Source: Cruorifilaria tuberocauda (taxonomy: Eukaryota; Nematoda; Chromadorea; Rhabditida; Onchocercidae). From it: a stretch of DNA of 19,453 nucleotides. Each line of letters starts with the position of its first letter. Positions within the stretch are counted from its first letter, which is position 1. The stretch spans positions 1 through 19,453 of the forward strand of contig JABVXU010000815.1 of assembly GCA_013365365.1 (NCBI GenBank), read 5' to 3'. Shown here piece by piece: positions 1 to 11,600 of the stretch. The position numbers and the translations under genes are program-made. The notes below the pieces were generated by a model, which made no database searches, had not been told where the DNA came from, and worked only from the letters and a program-made list of their open reading frames with translations.

Positions 1-271
1 CCTTTGTCAGTAGTAAGCGATCAAAACAAAATGTTGTGTTATTTATATAATTATGGTGAAATGATGCATCAATATGATATCTATTATTGTTAGTGCAATC
101 TGTAAGTGAATCATATAGGTAACATTGAATGGTATCGGTGTAGTGAACTATGAAGTTGGAGATGATCTAACACCAAAACAGATATTTCGACAAGGAATTG
201 AATGTGACGGACAGTGTGCACCATTAGGTGTTACTAAACAGCGCATAGGAGATGCAGCGGTGGAAGTATGA
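1..271 (+). CDS. 3' end of an unrecognised gene (partial, last exon 119-271)
   Basis: The last coding exon runs from 119, just after an AG at 117-118, to a TGA at 269-271 and gives 50 residues. An in-frame TAG at 116-118 lies just before the exon, so it must begin at a splice acceptor. A donor-like GTAAGC at 13-18 would let bases 1-12 be the end of the previous exon (residues PLSV) in phase 0, across a 106-base intron. The tail contains [20 protein letters not shown], then [11 protein letters not shown], and ends in AVEV, which resembles a hydrophobic-x-hydrophobic PDZ ligand. I do not recognise the family. The exon has more balanced codons than the DNA after it, which supports coding. The gene converges on the large - strand gene. 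Confidence 0.55.
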
Positions 272-1508
272 CGAAGTATTTACATCATATTGTTTATCTG
301 TTGAATTACTTCATGTTTATTACACGTTCGTAACACTCATTAAATTACTGATAACAATAACAAGAATGAGAAGAACAATAAAAAGAGAAAGGAAAACAAG
401 AGTGTTTTGAACTATTTACTTATATTTAGCAATATTTTTTAAGGATAAATAAATTTAATGATTTCCGCTTATATACTAATTAGGCATTGTTATATGAAAT
501 AATTTTATTGAAATAATTAACAAGTGATGTTATTTACTAAGTTAATTGATTGTAAACTTTTTATAACAAATAAATTTAATTCTCTTATTTGTGTTAGTAA
601 AGCAAAAATATGATTTGTGATATAATCGACGATAATAATTATCAGCAAAAATATTTCAAGGAGAAAATCCCAGAGTTGAAATTGAAATACTGAGCAATTT
701 TTTAATATTGTTGACAATATATGTTGTTACAAATATGATTATAATATTGTATTGAATATAAAAAATAAGCTTCAAATTCCATATCTTCATGTTTCAAACT
801 TATTTGTGAGCTAAATATCAACCACAGACTAAGTTTATGATTCTAAACATTAGAAGTAAACTGATATAAGAGAACAGTGATATTCTTTAGCATTAAGGCG
901 TATGAGGTTAGATTTACTTATATCATAAGGAATTGGTGGTAGTAATAAGAGAATGAGTAAATTAAAACTAATTAGAGAAGGTAGGGAGGCAAAGGAGGAA
1001 AAACATTGAGGAATTTCAAGATTGATATACTTAATTTCATTCTCTAAGAATCCCAAATTTTTTGATGAAATCATATTGATAAAATCATGAAAGAAAATTA
1101 AAGTGGGCATAAATTAGCATCTTCAAACTGATTTGAACATTGAAAATGATAAACATTGAAATGATTTGAAACAGTAGCTACTTCCACTGATCAGTTTTTA
1201 TGAAAAATAAATTTTGAAAAAAAATTAAAAATTTTCCATCAAGAAAAATTAAAAATTATTAGCGACTAGTTCAGTAAGAAATATAAAATATAAAAAGTTC
1301 AATTTTCAATTGAAATAATAGAAATAAAGAAAAATGAACTTTTACCTATTTTTCATATTGCCAGAAACGCGGTAATAATTTACAGAACAATAAACAATGT
1401 AATACATGAGTATGACAGTCTCATCAAATGATAGTCTGCAACAATGGCACGACGATTTTAATGATAATATTGATAATGTCAAGCTGCAACAGTGTTTTAT
1501 CACATTAT
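272..1508. other. intergenic, no gene seen
   Basis: AT-rich sequence between two convergent genes. The longest - strand ORFs here (517-717 and 850-1110) have no family resemblance, no splice context and background composition. Only the two AATAAA copies for the left-edge gene stand out. An ATTAAA on the - strand at 1462-1457 could serve the large gene. Confidence 0.6.
377..382 (+). terminator. candidate poly(A) signal for the left-edge gene
   Basis: AATAAA lies about 105 bases after the TGA at 269-271. A second copy lies at 448-453. Such hexamers are common by chance in DNA this rich in A and T. Confidence 0.3.
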
Positions 1509-1537
1509 TCATATCTCCCGTGGTATGGGATAATTGT
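1509..1537 (-). CDS. exon 17: last coding exon (cytoplasmic tail)
   Basis: A strong acceptor TTTTGTTTCAG precedes 29 bases that complete a split Asp codon and encode NYPIPREI and TGA. Together with exon 16 this gives a 20-residue tail rich in basic residues. The alternative is that the gene stops inside exon 16 at 1823. Confidence 0.5.
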
Positions 1538-2603
1538 CTGAAACAAAAATGAGAATTTAAGAGAAAAAAGAAAACAAATTAAGATCAATGATTTAATGAA
1601 ATATATATTTCTCATTAAACGGCATTTTCTTCTTCATATTCGTACCATCGATAAGGAACAACTGATAAGGAAAGATTACTGAACCAATGATACTGTTTCA
1701 AGTTTTGATGAATAAATGAGTGAAACTTGAACAAAATAAAAAGTTCAAAGCGCATTTTTCAATCATTTCATATATAGAAGGTCAGGAAAAATTTTTTTAC
1801 TTATTTTTGAAGATAAAAGTGATTAAAATAACGAACCTCTTAACATTTTCCTCCTTTTATTATCAATCCTGAAATAAAATACAGCAACAATCATGCTGGC
1901 AATAGTCATCAGACATGCAATGATTACAAATATGATTAGCCATGGAGACCAGGACATTTCCTTGTTACAGCTTGCCAAATTCAAATAGCTGTAGGCTAAA
2001 ATGCTAGTTTTATATTAAGCGAACAATAATTAAATCAGCGATAGTACTTAGCGATGAATCATGAATGAATCAAAATTTTGCACTAAATTCCATGCAATTA
2101 TCTCTCACATCATTCCAATATATCGCTATAAAAAGAAGAGCTAAGCTATGATCAGGTTATCAGTTGGCTTTATTTATATCAATTTAGCTATCTAACTACC
2201 AACAACAATCAGTATATCCGCAATTTGATTTCCTCAGAAGTATTCAGGATTTGTATAAATCGATCCATTGAATTGAATCGGTTTTTCACTTCTCCATTCC
2301 CATGAGAGGCGAATATGCGCAAACAAATAACAATAACAATAATTGTTGAATAGAATTGCTCTTAAATTTATAACAAATTCTTTCTTTCGTATTTTGAAAA
2401 GAAAATTCATTCATTCAATCATTCCTGTAATTGTTGAAGAATATATGAATGAATGAGTGTTGTGAGTTATCATTCACTTCAAAATTTTCTAAGAATTCAT
2501 AAACTTTCACTCTTCTCTTTTCATTTGTTGTACATTAATTAGATTAACATTTGCTCATCTTCGTTTCGTACTCATATACGCAGTAATGATCACCACTATA
2601 GTT

Positions 2604-2660
<57 letters not shown>

Positions 2661-5600
2661 CTTTCCGCAATTGTTATGGGTTGTTTTATAAAATATAATG
2701 GAGTAATACTAAGTATCGTAAATAATATGATGAAACAGTATTATTATAAATAGATAGAAGCTAGCTGTTAAATAGAAAAAAATGGAAAGCTTTTGAAGAA
2801 GAAATGGTTTACATCGTGAAGTTTCGTATCGAAATGGAATGAATGAATGAAGAAATCATACCTTTTCTCTCATTCTATTTTCATTTCTATCTTTTTTTCT
2901 TTTCATTCAAACCGTTAAACGCCATAAATAGTCACATAACTTTCTTCCATTAAGCAAATACGAATGACTATGCTAACAATAAAATTTCCATCTAAATGAT
3001 TTCTTTTTTTGATAGAAAATTGAAATATGAAATGGAAATAACTCTTTCCTTCCTTCTCTCTCTCTCTTTCTCTCTTCATTTCATTGATAGAATAACGATT
3101 TTGATTGAATGGAATAACGAATGACGAATATTTGATCGTGCCAAAAACAAAAAATCAAATTGAATTATTTTGAGAATTCAAAGTATTCTCATTTCTCAAA
3201 TGTGCAATTCGTAAATTATACCTTTCATCTTTCTTTCTAATCGCAATTTTTCGCAAGCAGTTACTCATCGTTTACTTTCTGAATATTATTTCTTCCTCAA
3301 GAAAATATTTAAGTATATATCGCATAATATTACTAAATAGGAAATCATATAACGAAAAGAATTGGAATGTTGATCAAACAGTCAATGCTACCAGATATTA
3401 TCATCAGTTCATTGATTGACTGATTGAAATGATCAGATGCTGTTAAGTAGTCTTCAGAATATTGTATATATTAAATATTAAAATAATATGCTGAGCTGTT
3501 TTTATTTTTGAATTTATGAAATGTTTTGTAACATTAATTTTTTAACTTTGCGAATTTTAGTACTTTTCATTTTTTTTACGAAATATTGCAAACTTTTAAC
3601 ATTTCATCATGTATTAGAGCTCAATGAATTTTTTCCCATAAAACTGCAAGAAATTAGCATTTCACACTCTTTTTATACCATGCAGTTACATCATAATGTT
3701 GATAATGATTTACTACCATTATCACTAACTGAAATAGCATGAATATGTATAAATGGTAGGTGAATTAGGAATCAAACACGCATAATATTAAATTTCATTA
3801 CCGAAATTACTTTATTAGTTAGAAGTAAATATATTAATAATCGATCAGCATTAATTGTTCAAAGCGGATAATGTAGATTATTTATTTGCTCGTTAGCGTA
3901 AATCATCCATTATCAGACCATCAACATATGCAAAGTCATATGCATTCATTAACAAACCGTAAAATCTATACCGAATTACTCATGATCATATTATCATATC
4001 CGAATGAAATCATGCATCACCATGCATTCATACTCATATCATTAAATTTTATTGGTTAATCTGCACCACAATGATATAATATGAAAAATATGAACACATC
4101 GTGTGAATCTCTTTTTTAAAAAAGCAAACGAATAGTCATTTCAGCAAGGGAATTTTTTCAATTTATTAGCAAAATTTATTACAGTAATAAATTTGACTGA
4201 TTTAAATCAATGAAATCTTCATAACGTTCTTCTTAATTATCAATTCAATCACACCATTTCACTGAATTGGTACGCAAACAAATCTTTGTTGCACTGCAGA
4301 AACCATATAATTTGGTCGACATGCATTCCGTGGATACAAGCATGGTTCAAGATTGCAAAATTCCACTTCACTCATACTCCTTAACAGTTTATCAATTATT
4401 ACACTTTCAATTCCTAAATCTAATAAAAATGTAGACATATAAAAAATTAAATTATTGTTTATTATTATTAAACAAATGATATGAAAACGAATCTTTTTAA
4501 TTTACTTGAAAATTCCAAAAAGTTCACTTCAGATGAAACTGAAGTAGAAGTATCTTTTCACTGAAGTGAAATTATTGGAATTTATAATTAAATTGAAACG
4601 ACACACTTTCATATCGTTTGATTAATAATAATGACTTAACTTTCTAGTTTGATAGTATCTAATTCTTAAACCTTGCAAAATAAGTTAGCAGAGAGTAAGT
4701 TAAAGAAAAGTAAATTGTATAAAATACAAGAAGACAAGCTTTAAATAATTAGAAATGTTCGAAATTTTAAATTACTACGTGTTGATGGTGCAATTGCACT
4801 TCTCTCTCTCTCTCTCTCTTTCTCTGTCTCTTTCTCTCCTTATATTTACAATTTAATCGGTTAACTATAACAGTTAATTAGGAAGATTAATGATGCTCAA
4901 ACTGTGCTATCACCTGAATATTTTAATTTAACTAATCGATAAAATTGTAAAATGAACGAGAACTAAGCATATATAAACAATTCAAATCTAATATTAGTAA
5001 TTAGTAAATTAGCAAATGGATGAAATGTAATAATATAAGATTATGATTGAATATGTATGCATAACTTTTATCATTTTTTTCATTTTATTGTATATGAATA
5101 TTTATGATTATTATGTTAATTAGAGATTACAATTGATTAACCATATAGCTAATGACTTATTCCAGCTAATATGGACTTTTCTTTTCAGATAAAAAATTTG
5201 TAGCAACCAGATGTCAGATGATGGGTGCAAATTTTTATCATTTGAAAAAATAAACAAAATATAAAAATACCCAGGGCAGAAGCAATCTTGGCTAGTGCGT
5301 AAACAACCACGGAAACGTTGTCGACTTCCGTAAGCACCACACGTATCTGAACAACTTGTCCAGGATTCCCACATTGCCCATTGCGCTTGACATCTTATTA
5401 ATATTACTGTTGACTGTAAAAGAACTTCGAGTTTATAAAAAATTTCAATTTAATTAGTTCAAATTTCCCGTCATTTTATGCATACTTATTCCTTGTTTCT
5501 ATCTGTTTTTCACTGTTCCAATTATTTCTAGATGTGGCGTTGTTTACGCTGTAGTATTACGTGAGTGTATTTCACACAAAGAACGTGATTTACTTTGTTA

Positions 5601-8600
5601 CGTTATATAAGTCTTTTAGATGATATTGTTATGTTTTGAAATATATTTCAGATGAATAAAATTTTTTATTTACGCATGAAAGAGAGTGTTTTGTGTAATA
5701 AACATTATAAGCTTATAGATAAATGCCACATATGTATGGAGGAGAAAACTCAAATTTAACTTAAATTGAAAACGAATAGAGGCAAAAAAAAGCTTCCAAA
5801 TTAGCCTTAAACATCAATTTTAATTTTTTTTGCGAATTTAAAATTTATGCTTGAATCAAATTTAAGATTATGGAATAAGTCTAGTAAGTAAATGGAAAGC
5901 CGATTCTTTTTTTCTTTTTTAATCTGATAAGCTGAAATCAACTGTGCAAAAATGAGTTTTTACTGAATTACTTTCTAGATACCTTTCACATGAAACTTAC
6001 AGATGGGGGTACTGTTGTTCTTATTTCCGGTTGTGTTGTATCTGGAATAATTCACTTAATTGTTTTAAAAAATAATGATGAAGTTAAAATTTCTAATGCT
6101 ATAGGATTGTTAATATAAACAATTAAAAATCAATCTGAAATAATTATAATGTTTTTAAATCTAATGAAGACAAAACATACTATCAAGTTATTTTTGACCT
6201 TCTGATTCCTTCTGCATGCAATCAGAAAACATTAACATACCTATAACAAGGCAGGAAATGCTTGCAATATTAATTCCCGATCCAAATGCTCGCCATCGTG
6301 CATCATTTCCGCATATCACTTGTATTTGTGCTTCACCGGTGATATCCGATACGAATGGTTCGTTATTGAAATATATCCTTGCAGTATTTCCTTTCTATTT
6401 ATCAAAAATTTTCAAAATTATTTCCACTCAAAAAATAATTATTTGGAAGGAAAAATTTAGAATATATACGAATGGAAGAGAAATTCTTTTGATATAAAGT
6501 AAAAAAATTAGATTAATTAGAATTAAACAGGAGAAAATATTCCAACTTTAACGCCACCACAAAAAATATTCGCTGCACGACAACCATCAGCTTGTTTGAG
6601 ATATTCAATCTTCAATGGACCATTTATTTCATTTGATTTCAAACTTGTTATTTGTACGGCTTTAAGATTTTCACATTTGCTACAAGGTTGTGGTGCTGAA
6701 ATGAATTACAGTGAAAATGAAATTAATGAATTTTAGTTCACATGTATTTGTCAGGTAATAAAAATTGTTACGTAAATAGAAATATATCTGATATCGTAAT
6801 CTAATATACCGTAATCTTGAAGATAATTTGATAATTATGTGCAGTTTATTCAATTTAAATTAAAGATAGTTCCAAATTTTTTCTTACCTGATGTTGTTGT
6901 TAGTATAGGTATAGGTGGTATAATTGTTAGAGGTACTACTGGAATAACTGTTGCAGGCGTTGTTGGAGGTACTGTTGTAATAATATCTAAAAGTTGTAGA
7001 ATTTTTATTAAATTCCAAAAGTAACTCATTTTTACATTCATTTTAAAATTAAGGATGTGTAATAAATAGTTACTTTCTTGAGATATTCGACGAAAGTGTA
7101 AAACATACTGTAAAAACACGCATTGAATCATTTTCAATATAATTATTATAAGAGTAAAAGAACCTCGTGAAAGACAAGTAACGCTTTCAACGTTAGTACG
7201 TGAACCTTCCACTCTAAATCGTACATTATCAGCACAAACCAATACAATCATTGCTGGGCTATTTATGCTTGAAGCAACCGGCAAATTTTTCATTCCATTG
7301 AAATAGATTATAGCTTGCGCACCTGCCTAACAAATGATTCATCTGATAAATAGCAAAACATACATAATATTACTTTTATATTATGATAATTACGATTTTT
7401 TCATAAGCTTATATAACAATATTATTATTATAAAAAGTAAAAAATTTGTAATAAATTAGTAAAAGTTCCATGAAGTTATTATTGTTCCTTTCATTTTTAT
7501 TTTTTCTTTTTTTACATATCAAAAGTACACTCTTAAGATTAAAAGATGAAAAATGCACTTTTGAGATTGATGAAACTGGAAGCTTGTCTGCTTCATATGT
7601 ATTTCATTTTGGTTTATATACAACCAAGTCTGAGTACCATTAATACTCAAATAACTTTATATACACAGTCAAAGAATATTATACGGTTAATGAAGTTGGT
7701 CTAGATTTAAAAATTTCATAGAAAGTGATGTAATTCACTTACATCACTTATATCACAGATAATGGTGGCAACCCGGCAGCCGAGTGCATTTTGCGTATAT
7801 TCAATTTTAATCTTTCCATCACCTTCATTTAATGCAGGATTTTTTACTCTTTCAGCTTTGATATTTGCGCACAAACTGCATAGTTCTGCAAATTTGATAG
7901 AAATCGAATTTCAATTGATTAAAATGTGATACAACCATATGAAATATCATATAATTTTGAATATTGAATATGAAATTATATTCTAAATGATTTGAATTTT
8001 GTTTTGTATCCTTAATTATTTGATTAAAATTAAAAATATTAAAGTTATGAAACGAAATATACTCGGTATTGTAAGTGGTGGTGATGGCGTCGTTGGTATT
8101 GGTATTGGATGATCTGTAATTAACGATAAAATATATTCTTGAATTTCTTCTTAAATAATTTTAAAAATGCTGAAATCGTTTTTGATCCAATTTAAGTGGA
8201 ATATAGAAAATTATTAAACATTTTTCACATTTCACAATTATATATGAATTTGCGAAAATTGTTTGAAATGAAATTTATAGATGATTTATTTTTGTTTTAA
8301 AAAATAAAATTGCATGATTTATTACCGATTGGTTTGCTTTATATTCTGTAAAATTATTTCCGTAAATTATATTGCAAATAAAACAATTGTTAATTATCTT
8401 AAAATAACATTTCAAAGGAACTTCACTGATTAATTACTTCTTTATTGTATTCAAACATATTTAATCCGGGTGATTTAATTAATATTAAAAAATGCAATAA
8501 ATAATTTGAATTTTGTTGCAAAACCAAATGAACCTCTGAGTAAGCATGTTACATTCCAAATATTTATGTTTAAATTTGGCACTTTCCAACGGGAACTTGC

Positions 8601-11600
8601 ATCACAAATTAAGGTAACATGAACTGTTCCACTCTGTGATACTGCCAGTGGATTATTTTTCGCTCCATTTGCATAAATTATTGCAGTTTGTTTGCTCTAA
8701 ATACCTCTGATAACTGATCTGTTCTACATTACATGATTTCTTCCTTGGATAAATATAAGTTTGATTGTATTTGTTATTCTGCACAAAATATCAAATATCA
8801 ATGTTATCTGAATTTAAATTTTAATAGATAATTAAAAAAGAATTCCCTGATGAATTTATCTGATCAGCATGATCTGTAATAAGAAGCTCATAGATGCTAG
8901 CATACAAGTCATACTTAACTTATTTTATTCAACAAAAGGTTAACGCCAAATCTAAGATAAGAATTGGTCCTTTTAAACTATTTGAAAATTTAGCCATTAT
9001 ACTCTTCATATTACCTGCATTCATTGAATTTTTCCATATTTGATCGTATCACATAGAAATACGATACCATAAAATATTAAATACAAGATTAAGTATTTTA
9101 TTTGCTAATTATTTGAAAAGTTTTGTCTTATTACAATTTGCAAAAAATGGTTAGCCTGAAATTGGAGTAAATTTAATTAAATTTAGAAATAGAAAATATA
9201 CCAGTGGAGCAGCATCACAAATGATATTAACAGTGCGGCAGCCTGCTGGATCGATCCCATAAACGATGGACAACTCACCATTCCTTTCTTCATTGGCCAA
9301 AGGTTCGCCTCCTATTGGGACAATATTATTGCAAGCTCTGCATCCGACTAAAATTTTATTAGGAATTACAAAACGAAGAATAAAGTACTCTTGTTGAGCT
9401 TCACATGCTATAAATTAAGCAAGCAATAATTAGGATAAGCTTGTAATATCATAACATGCAATTTTCTTCGTTGAAATTTTCAACTCATAAATGATAAATA
9501 AAAAATTTGGCATGAATTTTTCCTAAAATTTTGATTTTTTTGCAAAACAATAGAAATTTATAATATGAAAGATCCAAATTTTAGCTGAATTCTTATCAAA
9601 AAATTTAGGTTAACATTTTATCATTCGTAGGTATAATTCGTTGTTAAAATTTAAACGAACTGATTCATCCAATTTTCTTATAATGAAAAGTAACATAGTG
9701 AAAACTTACAAATTACCATATATCACATACCTTATTTGTCACATTAGTTACTGCCACGCATTAAAAAAGAAAAAAGAAAATTGTAAGAGTTCATGCAGTT
9801 ATTTTAGTTAAATTATGATACAAAAGGGAAAAAGAAAGAATTTTGAAGCTCGGCTTGCGCATATTACCAACTTTGCCGTTTCGATCGTGTCTTGTTCTCC
9901 TGAAGGATGAATCGTTCATTCAGATTCTCTGACACATATTGATTTCGAAATTGTGAATCTGAATGAGAAGTGAAAGAAATGATATCTTATCATCTTATCA
10001 GCCGTTGTTCTTTTTAATTTTATTTGATTTACTTCAAATAAACTCTATAAAATTGATTAATTAATCTTTAGCTTAGTGATAGACCATTTATTAATTAACA
10101 ATAATTTATTTTCAAGCAAATATACATATCATATTCAGATTTGATGATATCATTTCCACAATTCTAATCAATTAATTGCAGGAAATTTTTGAAAGCCAAA
10201 ACTTATCATGAACTGTCAAATGATGCAAAAATGACAAAATTACAGAACTTTTCTCTAATTTTGCTTTAAACGAATTATTTGACTGATTTATCCTTCGTTA
10301 TTCTAAATTTCGATAGAAGATTGCTGGGACAACCATTGATGTCCTTCTGATCATTAAAATTTAATCAATTTTTCTAAAACTTCCTAATATTTACATAATT
10401 TATTTGATCACACCTTTGAGTAACCGTTTGAAGATGAGATTACTATCATACTGAACGAATAGGATAGTGAAGAGAATACTGCACAACGAATTTACGATCA
10501 CTTTGCATGCTGCATTCCTATTCCATGCACGTATTTTACTAACTTGTGGTTACTACTGTTCTTGATGTTACTGTAGGATGAGTTACCATACTACTTGCAA
10601 AAGTCGCTGTCTTGATGACAATTGTCTCACTTTTTGTAGTAAGTACAGTAGGTTTAGCAGATGCAGCTCCAGGAGTGGAGATGATAGCTATAGTAGTGGG
10701 TGCAGCAATAGGTTTAACATCTGCAGTGATAGGTACAGGAGCTGCAGTAGTAGATCTAGCAACTGAAGTGGTAGGTACAGGAGTTACAGCAGTAGGCTTA
10801 GCAGCTGAAGTGATAGGTAGATCATCTACAATAATAGGTAAGTGTATAACAACAGGTGCATCAGTTTCAATGGTAGGTAGAACGGCTGCAGTGGTGGGTA
10901 CAGCAGCTGCAGTGGTATTTACAGCGGCTGCAGTGGTGGGTACAGCAGCTACAGTGGTATTTACAGCGGCTGTAGTGGTGGGTACAGCAGCTGCGGTGGT
11001 GGGTACAGCAGCTACAGTGGTAGGTACAGGAGTTACAGTAGCAGGCTTAGCAGCTGAAGTGGTAGGTAGATCATCTGCAATAATAGGTAAGTGTATAACA
11101 ACAGGTGCATCAGCTTCAATGGTAGGTAGAACAGCTGCAGTGGTGGGTACAGCAGCTACAGTGGTAGGCTTAGCAGCTACAGTGGTAGTTACAGCAGCTG
11201 CGGTGGTAGGTGCAATTGCTGCAGTGGTAGGTGCAGTTGCTGCAGTGGTGGGTACAGCAGTTACAGTGGTAGGCTTAGCAGCTACAGTGGTAGGTAGATC
11301 ATCTGCAATAATAGGTAAGTGTATAACAACAGGTGCATCGCAACAGTTGAATGTAGAAGCTGCAGTAGCAGCTGTAGCAGCAGCTGTAGTAAGCATAGCA
11401 GCTGCAGTGGTTCTAGTAGCAAGGGTAGCAGCTGCTGTAGTGGTAAGTACATCAAGGACTGTAACCCTGGTACTAAGTGCAGAACTATCCAAAGTAGGCA
11501 TGGCGGCTGTTGTGATTTCTTTAGCCACTATTGTGGCTGCAGTAATATTTGTAGCAGTCGTGATGGTGGATATATTATCTGTAGCAGTTGATGCAGCAGT

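Larger units (their letters stand above)
1971..4262. other. large intron between exons 15 and 16
   Basis: About 2.3 kb without a convincing exon. It holds the (TAA)18 tract, a pyrimidine tract at 3042-3077, runs of GAATG/CATTC near 2410-2455 and 2838-2850, and one 58-codon ORF on the - strand (2410-2234). The ORF on the + strand at 3521-3742 has background composition. Confidence 0.55.

Noticed and set aside
4461..4632. microRNA precursor
   Set aside because: The arms are much longer than a typical nematode microRNA hairpin. A foldback repeat is more likely.
5120..5270. Read-through after the TSP1 exon on the - strand
   Set aside because: Composition changes at the GTATTT donor, and the missing CN(x)nC end of the TSP1 repeat is found in the exon at 4379-4263.
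6216..6497. + strand ORF of 93 codons
   Set aside because: Antisense of C6 domain 3, second half.
6839..7024. + strand ORF rich in Gly and Val
   Set aside because: Antisense of linker 2 (6888-6986).
10835..11310. GGTAAGTGT repeated three times on the + strand, resembling a splice donor
   Set aside because: It is the complement of the conserved motif codons in the mucin repeats and lies on the non-transcribed strand.
10578..11591. Ser/Cys-rich + strand ORFs (10578-10766 and 11319-11591)
   Set aside because: Third-frame shadows of the same repeats, with no start context or family.
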